Assembly: GCA_002393725.1 (NCBI GenBank)
Contig: DGTJ01000057.1
Coordinates: forward strand, 1 to 53,664
Source: Prevotella sp. UBA4339
GTDB lineage: Bacteria; Bacteroidota; Bacteroidia; Bacteroidales; Bacteroidaceae
DNA: 53,664 nucleotides
Direction of reading: 5' to 3'
The first letter of the stretch is position 1. Each line of letters starts with the position of its first letter. A program made the translations under genes and the position numbers. The notes beneath the pieces are model-generated. The model was not told the origin of the DNA, did not search any database, and saw only the letters and a program-made list of their open reading frames with translations. Positions 17,078 to 25,176 of this stretch are shown piece after piece.

Positions 17078-18379
17078 ATGAGATATTATAGTACCAACGG
17101 TGAGGCACCGATAGCCGACCTGCACAAGGCGGTAGTAAAGGGACTAGCAGAAGACAGGGGCCTCTACATGCCAGAAGAGATAAAGAAACTCCCTAAGGTG
17201 TTCTTCGAGAACATTCAGGACATGACATTCCAGCAGATTGCCTACAATGTGGCAAGTGCATTCTTCGGAGACGACGTCGATCTCGACGCCCTTCAGGACA
17301 TCGTGTATGACACACTCTCCTTCGACTGTCCTGTAGTGAATTTGAAAGATAACATATACGCCCTGGAACTATTTCACGGCCCCACCCTCGCCTTCAAGGA
17401 TGTAGGCGCACGCTTCATGGCACGACTCCTACAGTATTTCATCAGGATGGAAGGCAAGGAACAGGTAAATGTCCTCGTTGCCACATCCGGAGATACCGGC
17501 TCAGCAGTTGCCAACGGTTTCTTGGGAGTTGATGGTATCCACGTGTATGTGCTCTACCCGAAAGGAAAGGTCTCGCCCATCCAGGAATGTCAGTTCACCA
17601 CTCTCGGCAAGAACATCACCGCTATAGAGGTCGACGGCGTCTTCGACGACTGTCAGACCCTTGTGAAGAACGCCTTTATGGACAAGGAGCTGAACAACCA
17701 CATGAAACTGACCTCAGCCAACAGCATCAATGTGGCCCGTTTCCTGCCTCAGGCATTCTATTACTTCAATGCCTATGCCAGGATGAAGGCAATGGGAAAG
17801 GCAGACAATCTGGTGATTTGCGTACCATCAGGCAACTTCGGGAATATCTGTGCAGCCCTCTTCGGACACGAGATGGGTCTGCCCGTCAAGCGTTTCATAG
17901 CAGCCAACAATGCCAACGACATCTTCTACAAGTATCTGCAGACAGGCATATATGATCCCAAGCCATCAGTACAGACACTCGCAAATGCGATGGATGTAGG
18001 TGACCCGTCGAATTTTGCACGTATATACAACCTATACGGTAAAAGTCATGAGAAGATCACCAGTCTTATAAGTGGAGCGACATACAATGACGACCGGATA
18101 AGAGAGTCAATGAGAGAGTGCCATCATAGTTGCAGCTATATCCTCGATCCTCATGGTGCTTGTGGATATCAGGCACTCGTAGAAGGACTGAAGGAGAACG
18201 AGGTGGGAGTATTCTGCGAGACAGCCCATCCGGCAAAGTTCAAGGAGAAGGTTGACGAGATCCTCGGCATCGACGTAGAGATTCCTGAGCGTCTTGCTGC
18301 ATTCATGAAGGGCGAGAAGCAGAGTGTGGCTATGAGCAAGGATTTTGTAGACTTTAAGAAGTACCTTATGGCACGTTAA
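17078..18379 (+). CDS. thrC: Threonine synthase
   Basis: 433-aa PLP enzyme converting O-phosphohomoserine to threonine, final step of the pathway. The PLP lysine is in TLAFKDVGARFMARLL (~109), followed by the phosphate-binding VATSGDTGSAVANGF and SANSINVARFLPQ. It is the long (E. coli-like) form with the N-terminal YYSTNGEAP segment. Last gene of the thr operon; the gap after it holds a separate small transcription unit. Confidence 0.95.
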   Translation: MRYYSTNGEAPIADLHKAVVKGLAEDRGLYMPEEIKKLPKVFFENIQDMTFQQIAYNVASAFFGDDVDLDALQDIVYDTLSFDCPVVNLKDNIYALELFHGPTLAFKDVGARFMARLLQYFIRMEGKEQVNVLVATSGDTGSAVANGFLGVDGIHVYVLYPKGKVSPIQECQFTTLGKNITAIEVDGVFDDCQTLVKNAFMDKELNNHMKLTSANSINVARFLPQAFYYFNAYARMKAMGKADNLVICVPSGNFGNICAALFGHEMGLPVKRFIAANNANDIFYKYLQTGIYDPKPSVQTLANAMDVGDPSNFARIYNLYGKSHEKITSLISGATYNDDRIRESMRECHHSCSYILDPHGACGYQALVEGLKENEVGVFCETAHPAKFKEKVDEILGIDVEIPERLAAFMKGEKQSVAMSKDFVDFKKYLMAR

Positions 18380-18455
18380 AGAACGAATTTACCACCCTAA
18401 AAAGGTGCTAAACAAAGAAAATTCGTTGATTTAACATTTTTTTACTGGCAAATAC

Positions 18456-18486
18456 TTGCAATTTTCGAAATAAATCCATACCTTTG
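18456..18486 (+). promoter_or_regulatory. Promoter in the convergent gap after thrC (drives a putative sRNA)
   Basis: TTG at 18456-18458, 20-bp spacer, TACCTTTG at 18479-18486 on the plus strand. No plus-strand gene follows; the next gene is convergent. Confidence 0.75.
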
Positions 18487-18489
18487 CAA

Positions 18490-18554
18490 CGTGTGTTTTT
18501 CATAGTATTAGATTTAAGGTTAACATTAGGGGCTCAGCGGAGCCCCATTTTTTA
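18490..18554 (+). ncRNA. Putative short RNA of about 60 nt between thrC and a convergent gene
   Basis: A strong promoter at 18456-18486 is followed within about 40 nt by a perfect intrinsic terminator (18529-18554), leaving a transcript of roughly 60 nt with no start codon followed by a useful frame. The body, around TAGATTTAAGGTTAAC (18508-18523), is a sequence I recall seeing in intergenic regions of other Bacteroidales, which would suggest a conserved RNA, but I cannot verify that here. The exact 5' end is inferred from the -7 box. Confidence 0.6.
18529..18554 (+). terminator. Intrinsic terminator of the putative sRNA
   Basis: GGGGCTC (18529-18535) pairs with GAGCCCC (18540-18546) over an AGCG tetraloop, followed by ATTTTTTATTT. 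On the minus strand no U-run follows the stem, so it serves only the plus strand. Confidence 0.85.
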
Positions 18555-18557
18555 TTT

Positions 18558-19175
18558 CTATGCAAAAACGAACAATATACTATTAATAAACTGGATAAGC
18601 AGAATATAAAGCACGAACAGCGGAGCACCGTTGTTGATACCTGAGGAGAGAGCGTCGAGAATGTCTGTCAGATCCTTCAGTTGTCCGGACATAATACCGT
18701 ATACCACAGAGACGACAGACAGGCCGAAGGCAACAAGAGGAATGATGCTACGGCTGAAAGGTGAAGGGAATAATGAGCCTGTTGCAGAGAGTAGTATAGC
18801 ATGAGGAATAACGGTAAGCATGAGAATCACTGCCACATAAGCAACAAGAAACGCCACTGCCACTCTCAGGGCTGTCTTTTCACGATACGTTACCTGATGG
18901 CCGTTATCAGTCAATGAAGGCAAGCCCGACTTCTGGAATGCCCCGAAGGCAATAAGGAGAATTATCAGCCATACAAGTAAAGGAGAGGCCACAGTATCAG
19001 TGAAGCCTCCGATATACCATCTCAGCCCCTCACTCGACAATAGGGAGCGTACCCTTTCCATACCAGTAGCAGAGAGAATCCATGACAAGAGTATCAGCAC
19101 CAGTTCTGCCAGAAGCAGTACGAGAGCCGACTTTGCCAGAAGTCCCTTGCTGAATATGGAACTATCAGTCTTCAT
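18558..19175 (-). CDS. Multi-pass membrane protein of unknown function
   Basis: 205 aa with about five hydrophobic helices (~14-38, 63-80, 104-130, 143-165, 184-203). The segment RVRSLLSSEGLRWYIGGF followed by a helix faintly recalls AbgT-type transporters (which are ~500 aa), but the protein is far too short to be one. Its start overlaps the 3' end of the response regulator gene by 11 bp, so it is translated with the two-component pair and may belong to its signalling. Function not assigned. Confidence 0.7.
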   Translation of the reverse strand: MKTDSSIFSKGLLAKSALVLLLAELVLILLSWILSATGMERVRSLLSSEGLRWYIGGFTDTVASPLLVWLIILLIAFGAFQKSGLPSLTDNGHQVTYREKTALRVAVAFLVAYVAVILMLTVIPHAILLSATGSLFPSPFSRSIIPLVAFGLSVVSVVYGIMSGQLKDLTDILDALSSGINNGAPLFVLYILLIQFINSILFVFA

Positions 19176-19884
19176 CCGGAACGAGGTTGTCGATATCGAT
19201 GATGTGCAGTTCTATGGCACGCACCACGAGTCTTGTAGCATTGACACTACCCTCGGTATCAGAGAAGAGCTTCCTGATAAGTTCATTCTGGCGCTTCTCA
19301 AGACTCTTCACTCCAAAGGGCATTCCACGCAGACCGGTGATCTGCTCCTTAGTGTATCCTAATGCCAGATGGCGCAGGAAACGCTCATCGTACTCATCTA
19401 CCTCGTAGTTTACCAACGACTCTTGTTTAGCCAACTGTCCACTGACAGCCTGCTTGAAGCGCTCTACGATCTTCTCCAGTATCGGTTCGTTGAACACCAG
19501 TGTCTTTCCCTCCATCACCGCATTGACATCCCCACGTGTTAGGAGTTCGCCAGTCTTGAGTATGATACCGTCAGCACCAGCGTCGAGCACGTCGACCCAC
19601 AGTTTCTCGTTGAGTATCTCACCAGTGAAGATAAGCACCTTTATGTCAGGATGCATCTCCTTAGTAGAGCGGCATATCTCCACCCCTACAGTTGTAGACC
19701 CACCCAGTCCCAGGTCCAGAAGAAGCAGGTCAGGCTTCTGCTGTTTCAGGAGTTTCCAGTATGCTGCCTCGTTGTCAGCCGTCCCGATGACTTCTGCCTC
19801 GGGAATGTCATTACGTATGATACCCAGAGTGCCTTTCAGTTCGAGGGGCACGTCCTCTACGATAATCACTTTAAAACGATTCAT
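19165..19884 (-). CDS. Response regulator (receiver + LuxR/NarL-like helix-turn-helix)
   Basis: 239 aa. Receiver domain with acidic pocket IIVEDVP, phospho-acceptor Asp57 in LLLLDLGLGG, Thr in LIFTGE and Lys110 in IILKTGE. The C-terminal region (~170-230; FLRHLALGYTKEQITGL, VKSLEKRQNELIRKLF, TRLVVRAIELHII) has the spacing of a LuxR/NarL HTH though the sequence is divergent. It starts 4 bp after the stop of the large sensor kinase and overlaps the membrane protein gene, so the three form one operon and the kinase is the obvious partner. Confidence 0.85.
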   Translation of the reverse strand: MNRFKVIIVEDVPLELKGTLGIIRNDIPEAEVIGTADNEAAYWKLLKQQKPDLLLLDLGLGGSTTVGVEICRSTKEMHPDIKVLIFTGEILNEKLWVDVLDAGADGIILKTGELLTRGDVNAVMEGKTLVFNEPILEKIVERFKQAVSGQLAKQESLVNYEVDEYDERFLRHLALGYTKEQITGLRGMPFGVKSLEKRQNELIRKLFSDTEGSVNATRLVVRAIELHIIDIDNLVPDED

Positions 19885-19888
19885 ATTA

Positions 19889-22800
19889 TTACTGCTTTTT
19901 ATTTGTTACTACTGCGGGAAGAATGATTTTGACAAAGGTCATGCCATCTATATTCTCAGCACTGATGCCACACATACGGCGATTAGTGGCCTCACCATGA
20001 TCTCTGACTATCTGTCTGCATAGCAGATAAGGGATATTTTTTGCCGAGGCTGGAGTGAATAGCAGACGAGCCTCTTCGTCGGAGAGATGCAGTTTAGGCA
20101 TCGTCACCGTCACATCTGCATATTTGTCTTTCAGGGAAACAGACACTTTTCCCCCACCCTCCTTCCGGAGAATCTCAAACAGATAACCGATCAGGTTCCT
20201 ATCGCCCAGTATACCATTCTCCTGAGGATGGATATGCATGCGCACTCCCTCAAGCTGATGCATCGCCTGTTGGGAGAGGATGCCATATAACTCACGATAG
20301 TAGCCTACGACCTCTGAGAGAGAGCCTATGTCCCCCTGTTCGATGAGCTGTGCAATACGCGAGGGATAATACATCGTCTCGTGCTTAAGCGTAGAGAGAC
20401 AGTTATCGAGCACGGCATTTGCAACATGGAGCTTGTTGTTCTCCAGTTCCGCACGTTTTAGTTCATCATCTGTGATCTCAAGGTTAGAACGTTTCTCCTT
20501 TTCCATCAGGAAACGGTAATACAGCCTGTGGCGATAATAGAGCAGATAATAAGCAGGCGGTATGGACAGCAACAGAAGCACGAGTAGTATCACCGCAATA
20601 CTCTTATTCGCCTGTGATTGTTGCATCTGCCTGCAATAGGCGGGAAGGGTGTTGTCTGCCGACAACTCCTTATACAACTGAGTATATATCTTATTGTTAT
20701 ACGAATACACCTGCCACTCATGCAGTGCCAAGGCAGCCACAGCGCTCTCGTTACGCATATCAAGGACAACCTGATAGTTAACGTCCAGAGAATCATGGAA
20801 CCAACTGATCTCCGGAGCTGTCAGTGAAGGATTGCCCAATTTCTGGAGCAGCAGTTTCCCACCAGGACGAATCTTCTGATAGTGCAGGTTGAGAAAGTAC
20901 CTGCAACTGTCAGCAAAGAGCAGTGTCTTCTCGTATGTCCCGTTGATATTAGAGAAAAATGCAGAGTCAGCATACACAGCAGCCTTTCCGAGAGCGTCAG
21001 AGGCATTGCCAAATGACGGGTTAGAGCACAGGAGAGACAATAATACAAGTACACGCATGATTCCCTTGGGTAGTCTGAAATACAGCCGTGAACCCTTGCT
21101 CAGCGTACTCTCTGCAGAAATCCTGCACACACTGAAGATATTCGACAGTTTGCGGTATTTCTCTATTATACCCTTGCAGTTAAGCAGTCCGAAGCCATGA
21201 GAAGCAGGCAGTGTGCTATTGGCATTGCTTATTGGTTTGGCATCGAAGAGATGAGCCAATTGCTCTTCCGTCATTCCCTGCCCGGTATCGCTGACAGATA
21301 TCTCCACATAGTCAGGAGTCACTGTAGCAGAGAGCTCCACCCTTCCCCCGGGAGCAGTAAACTTACGGGCATTATCGGTTAGGGTGTTAAGCATAAAGAG
21401 CGTGAGTACCCTGTCGGCTTTCACCTGAGCATTTGTCTCCTTCACTTCGAGAGATATGCCTTTCATCTCAAAGCTCTTCCGCCCCTTAGCCACAAGGTCG
21501 AAGAGCGGCTGCAGGGCAAAGGACTCCACCTTAACGTTAAGCTCCCCCTGACGGAGCTGTATCCACTGGGTGAGGATGTCATTATAGACATTTATCTGAC
21601 TGATGAGTTCACCGACATATTCCATATCACCACCTTTATCCACCTCATGGATGATACGGTCGATAAACGGAGTGACACTGTTCACGAGCGATATCCTTGC
21701 CCGTTGTTCCAAATTGCGTCGCTCACTGGTCTCCACCCGCAAGCGTCCCATAGCAAGTTCGTCCTGTCGCTGTTCAAGGAGGTCGTCCAACTGATTATGC
21801 TGTCGCTGCTTCTTGTTGAGGTGATTGAAGAGCCACAGCGAGAACAGTAGCAGTACGATAGCCCCCCCCACGGCTATGAGCATCCAGTTGAGTTGCTTTG
21901 CAGACGACTCCAGCAGACTGGCTCGCGCCTCCAACTGTCGGTCCTGACGTGTGTCGGTCATCAGGTCGATATAGATGTTGCGGTTAACATCGCTCTGTTC
22001 CTTATTGTCCATGGCAGAATAAGCAACACTAAGCTGTTCCCTGATACTTGCCACAAGATCAGGGGCCTGATTGATGATTGGGTCAGACAGAGCCTGTTCG
22101 AGGTTATACAGAGCCGACTCAAAATCACCTATCTGACGAAAACATGATGCGAGAGTTCGATAAGCGCCCGCAATCTGATACACATCGCCAAACTCTGAAA
22201 ATATGCCCAATGCCCCCTCAGCCAGCCAGCCAGGTATCATATCCTCCTCAATGCCATCGGGATTGAGGAATTTCATTGTAGGCATGTTATCATCGATAAG
22301 CTGTCTGCGGTAGTTCTCATCCATGAGATGTTCAGACAGAGCCTCAAGTGCATTTGCTGCAAAATAGGGATATCCCCCCTTGCGGGCAATCATAAAACAA
22401 CGAATGAGGTGGTCAAACTCCTGCTGGTTGATATCCTGTTGTGTTCCTTCCGTTATTATCCCTCCTGCACCTATATTATAAAGATAATTAAGATACTGCG
22501 CCGTATCGCGTTGCACCTCATTGGCATCGATGGCATTCAAGGCGTCAATAGACTGTCGCTCAAGACCTACATAATAATAATATGTGGAATTGACAATGGC
22601 ATATTCCGTCTCGGCATAGAGGAGATTGCCAGCATCCCGAACGGTGAGAGCGTTCCGTTCTTCATTGATACGACGCAAAGCCCTGTCTGCCAGTTCACGG
22701 TATTCATGAAACTCTCTATTACGCGACCTACGCTGGCAAAGTCGCATCTGCTGCACATAGGCTACGAGCAGCTGTATCTGATTATCAGTAATTTCTACAA

Positions 22801-23059
22801 TTTCATTCAAGTATTTCTCCGCATCAGAATACCTCATTCTGACAATATTCACGAAAGCGAGGTTATTAAGAGCCTCAGCCTTGCCCTTATCGTATCCTTC
22901 GGAGAGATCGAATGCTTTCTTCGCATAGTATTCTGTAGAGTCAACATTACGGTAGTGACAGGCATAGGATTTGGAATTCAGCTTGTCTACAGTCTGCCGG
23001 TCAGGACTTGAACATGCTGATAAGAGCAATGACGATATAAATAGTATCCAAATTCTCAT
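19889..23059 (-). CDS. DUF5112/DUF5113 double-module membrane sensor histidine kinase
   Basis: 1056 aa. Lipoprotein-like N terminus (LLLSAC), periplasmic TPR-like sensor (~20-385), TM1 (~393-413), coiled region, then a cytoplasmic ATPase domain with N-box TLTDNARKF (~559-567), G1 DTGQGM (591-596) and G2 HGFGLLN (~621-627). A signal-peptide-like segment starting at an internal Met668 (RVLVLLSLLCSNPSFG) leads into a second periplasmic domain (~685-818), TM (~821-842) and a second cytoplasmic module with KHETMYYP (His893), but its ATPase-like end lacks a DxGxG box. Module 1 has no His where the H-box should be (LVNSVTPF). It looks like two sensor proteins fused. Transcribed with the response regulator and membrane protein downstream. 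Signal unknown. Confidence 0.85.
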   Translation of the reverse strand: MRIWILFISSLLLSACSSPDRQTVDKLNSKSYACHYRNVDSTEYYAKKAFDLSEGYDKGKAEALNNLAFVNIVRMRYSDAEKYLNEIVEITDNQIQLLVAYVQQMRLCQRRSRNREFHEYRELADRALRRINEERNALTVRDAGNLLYAETEYAIVNSTYYYYVGLERQSIDALNAIDANEVQRDTAQYLNYLYNIGAGGIITEGTQQDINQQEFDHLIRCFMIARKGGYPYFAANALEALSEHLMDENYRRQLIDDNMPTMKFLNPDGIEEDMIPGWLAEGALGIFSEFGDVYQIAGAYRTLASCFRQIGDFESALYNLEQALSDPIINQAPDLVASIREQLSVAYSAMDNKEQSDVNRNIYIDLMTDTRQDRQLEARASLLESSAKQLNWMLIAVGGAIVLLLFSLWLFNHLNKKQRQHNQLDDLLEQRQDELAMGRLRVETSERRNLEQRARISLVNSVTPFIDRIIHEVDKGGDMEYVGELISQINVYNDILTQWIQLRQGELNVKVESFALQPLFDLVAKGRKSFEMKGISLEVKETNAQVKADRVLTLFMLNTLTDNARKFTAPGGRVELSATVTPDYVEISVSDTGQGMTEEQLAHLFDAKPISNANSTLPASHGFGLLNCKGIIEKYRKLSNIFSVCRISAESTLSKGSRLYFRLPKGIMRVLVLLSLLCSNPSFGNASDALGKAAVYADSAFFSNINGTYEKTLLFADSCRYFLNLHYQKIRPGGKLLLQKLGNPSLTAPEISWFHDSLDVNYQVVLDMRNESAVAALALHEWQVYSYNNKIYTQLYKELSADNTLPAYCRQMQQSQANKSIAVILLVLLLLSIPPAYYLLYYRHRLYYRFLMEKEKRSNLEITDDELKRAELENNKLHVANAVLDNCLSTLKHETMYYPSRIAQLIEQGDIGSLSEVVGYYRELYGILSQQAMHQLEGVRMHIHPQENGILGDRNLIGYLFEILRKEGGGKVSVSLKDKYADVTVTMPKLHLSDEEARLLFTPASAKNIPYLLCRQIVRDHGEATNRRMCGISAENIDGMTFVKIILPAVVTNKKQ

Positions 23060-23069
23060 CTAAACATAA

Positions 23070-23101
23070 TTTCCCCTTCCAGCGAGTGCCAGAAGGGGAA
23101 A
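23070..23101 (-). terminator. Hairpin after eda, before the sensor kinase gene
   Basis: TTTCCCCTTC (23070-23079) pairs with GAAGGGGAAA (23092-23101) around a 12-nt loop. On the minus strand it is followed by only a weak U-rich stretch (ATTATGTTT), so it may be a leaky terminator. The kinase gene starts 11 bp beyond, with no clear promoter of its own in the 57-bp gap, so read-through from the kdgK operon is possible. Confidence 0.6.
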
Positions 23102-23116
23102 AGATTGTAATCTGAT

Positions 23117-23785
23117 TTATGCGCGTGCCTTAGCTACGTAGCCAAGAGCCTCCTTGCACTTATCGGTAACATACTGCCAGTCGCCAGCCTTCACCTTGTC
23201 TGACGGGAACAGCTTTGACCCCATGCCTACGCAGAACACTCCAGCCTTGAACCAGCCCTTCAGGTTCTCCTCCTCAGGAGCAACACCACCTGTAACCATG
23301 ATTTTCGACCAAGGCATTGGAGCCTTGAGACCCTTTACCATGTTTGGTCCAACAACATCACCGGGGAATACCTTTGTTAGGTCGCATCCCAGTTCCTGAG
23401 CCTTACCGATTTCTGAAACTGTCATGCAGCCTGGGCAGTAAGGAACGAGGCGACGGTTACAAACGGGAGCGATATCAGGATTGAGCAGCGGACCAACAAC
23501 GAAGCAAGCCCCCAGCTGGATATACATTGCAGCAGTAGGAGCATCAACGATAGAGCCGATACCCAGTGCCAGTTCCGGACATTCTTTGTCAGCCCATTTC
23601 ACCAGCTCACCGAAAATCTCCTGAGCGAAGTCACCACGATTAGTAAACTCGAAAGCGCGAACACCACCCTCGTAGCAAGCCTTCACTACATTCTTACAAG
23701 TCTCGAGATCCTTGTTATAGAATACGGGAACCATACCCGTATCGCCAATCTTCTTCAGAACGGCTATTTTATCAAACTTTGCCAT
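23117..23785 (-). CDS. eda: 2-dehydro-3-deoxyphosphogluconate (KDPG) / 4-hydroxy-2-oxoglutarate aldolase
   Basis: 222-aa class I aldolase that splits KDPG to pyruvate and glyceraldehyde-3-phosphate, last step of uronate breakdown. Visible family motifs: GVRAFEFTNRG (catalytic Glu region), LGIGSIVDAPTAAMYIQLGACFVVGP, the Schiff-base lysine in LTKVFPGDVVGPNMVKGL, and VTGGVAPEEENLKGWFKAG. Third gene of the kdgK-DUF4177-eda operon, 8 bp after the small gene. Confidence 0.95.
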   Translation of the reverse strand: MAKFDKIAVLKKIGDTGMVPVFYNKDLETCKNVVKACYEGGVRAFEFTNRGDFAQEIFGELVKWADKECPELALGIGSIVDAPTAAMYIQLGACFVVGPLLNPDIAPVCNRRLVPYCPGCMTVSEIGKAQELGCDLTKVFPGDVVGPNMVKGLKAPMPWSKIMVTGGVAPEEENLKGWFKAGVFCVGMGSKLFPSDKVKAGDWQYVTDKCKEALGYVAKARA

Positions 23786-23793
23786 TTCTCTTA

Positions 23794-23931
23794 TTATTCT
23801 TTATATTCACGTTTGAAAAAGTATGTACCACACTCCACGGCAACGAGTTCCCAGCCTTCATAACCAAGTTCATTCAATTTCTTCTCGACACCGACAAGGC
23901 GTGTCACAACCTTATATTCAAACTGTTTCAT
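23794..23931 (-). CDS. DUF4177-type small protein (45 aa) inside the KDG operon
   Basis: A 45-codon frame starting ATG 23931: MKQFEYKVVT..., then LNELGYEGWELVAVE and FFKREYKE before the stop. The FEYKVV opening and the LNELGYEGWELV core are the signature of DUF4177 proteins, small single-domain proteins of unknown role. It fills the gap between kdgK (12 bp upstream) and eda (8 bp downstream) with tight spacing, which supports it being real. Role in uronate metabolism is only suggested by position. Confidence 0.85.
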   Translation of the reverse strand: MKQFEYKVVTRLVGVEKKLNELGYEGWELVAVECGTYFFKREYKE

Positions 23932-23943
23932 ATACTTTTATTA

Positions 23944-24966
23944 TTATCTTTGAACACGTCCATTAGCATTACCACCAGCGAGAGACTCAACCTCCTCGAC
24001 AGATACCAGGTTGAAGTCGCCATTAATAGTGTGCTTCAGAGCAGAAGCAGCCACAGCAAACTCGAGAGCCTCGCCCTGGGTAGACTTTGTCAGCAGACCA
24101 TGTATCAGGCCACCAGAGAAAGAGTCACCACCACCAACGCGGTCGATGATAGGATTGATCTCATAACGCTTTGACTGATAGAACTCCTTACCGTCGTAGA
24201 TAAGAGCCTTCCATCCGTTGAATGTAGCGCTATAGCTCTCACGGAGAGTAGAAACGACATACTTGAATCCGAACTCTTTCATCATCTGCTTGAAGATACC
24301 CTCGTAACCGGCAGCATCAGTCTGTCCACTCTCTACGTCAGCATCAGGTTTGAAACCGAGGCAGAGCTCTGCATCTTCCTCGTTACCGATACATACGTCA
24401 ACATACTGCATCAGCGGACGCATGATAGAAATAGCCTTCTCAGAAGTCCAAAGCTTCTTACGGAAATTGAGGTCGACAGACACAGTAACGCCATGACGCT
24501 TTGCAGCCTCACAGGCAAGTTTTGTCAATTCTGCAGCCTTGTCGGAGATTGCCGGAGTGATACCTGACCAGTGGAACCATGCAGCACCCTCCATGATCTT
24601 GTCGAAGTCGAAGTCAGAAGGATCAGCCTCAGCGATAGCAGAGTGAGCACGGTCGTAGATAACCTTTGAAGGACGCATAGAAGCACCTGTCTCAGCATAA
24701 TACAGTCCCACGCGGTCACCACCACGAGCAATGAAATCAGTGTTGACACCATAGCGGCGCATAGCATTAACAGCAATCTGACCAATCTCATGCTTGGGAA
24801 GTTTAGATACGAAATAAGCCTCGTGCCCATAGTTGGCTACAGAGATAGCCACATTAGCCTCACCACCGCCAGGGATGATGCGGAATGATTCACTCTGAAT
24901 GAAACGATCGTTTCCTTGTGGAGAAAGGCGAAGCATAATCTCGCCCAATGTTACGATTTTTGCCAT
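23944..24966 (-). CDS. kdgK: 2-keto-3-deoxygluconate kinase (PfkB family)
   Basis: 340-aa sugar kinase phosphorylating KDG to KDPG. PfkB features: N-terminal IVTLGEIMLRLSPQGNDRF, substrate-binding GGGEANVAISVANYGHEAYFVSKL, and the C-terminal catalytic RVGGGDSFSGGLIHGLL with the base Asp. First gene of the operon with DUF4177 and eda; divergent from the LacI-type regulator. Confidence 0.92.
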   Translation of the reverse strand: MAKIVTLGEIMLRLSPQGNDRFIQSESFRIIPGGGEANVAISVANYGHEAYFVSKLPKHEIGQIAVNAMRRYGVNTDFIARGGDRVGLYYAETGASMRPSKVIYDRAHSAIAEADPSDFDFDKIMEGAAWFHWSGITPAISDKAAELTKLACEAAKRHGVTVSVDLNFRKKLWTSEKAISIMRPLMQYVDVCIGNEEDAELCLGFKPDADVESGQTDAAGYEGIFKQMMKEFGFKYVVSTLRESYSATFNGWKALIYDGKEFYQSKRYEINPIIDRVGGGDSFSGGLIHGLLTKSTQGEALEFAVAASALKHTINGDFNLVSVEEVESLAGGNANGRVQR

Positions 24967-25017
24967 TTTAATGTTTTTGTTTTAGTGATTTATTACTATA
25001 ATTAATTATTTTCACGG

Positions 25018-25049
25018 CAAAGGTATGAAAAATTTTCGATTCCGCCAAA
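25018..25049 (-). promoter_or_regulatory. Promoter of kdgK-DUF4177-eda
   Basis: Minus strand TTTG at 25046-25049, 20-bp spacer, TACCTTTG at 25018-25025. The ~67 bp between this and the divergent lacI promoter is where a regulator operator would be expected, but no clear palindrome was identified. Confidence 0.8.
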
Positions 25050-25116
25050 CATTATTATGTGAAAAAGCACAAAATTTACGGAAACGATTTCAGGAAATCG
25101 AAAAGTATCGCAATTA

Positions 25117-25148
25117 TTTGGCTGTTCGGGAAAAAACATGTAACTTTG
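25117..25148 (+). promoter_or_regulatory. Promoter of the lacI-uxaA operon
   Basis: TTTG at 25117-25120, 20-bp spacer, TAACTTTG at 25141-25148, 28 bp upstream of the ATG. Confidence 0.8.
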
Positions 25149-25176
25149 CACACAATATTGATTATTATAAACCGAT

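Noticed and set aside
18558..19175. Truncated AbgT transporter
   Set aside because: Only one short segment resembles AbgT; length, continuous frame and operon overlap suggest an intact small membrane protein instead.
22328..23011. 227-codon plus-strand frame opposite the sensor kinase
   Set aside because: Antisense to a protein with TPR-like and kinase motifs; no promoter or recognisable domain.
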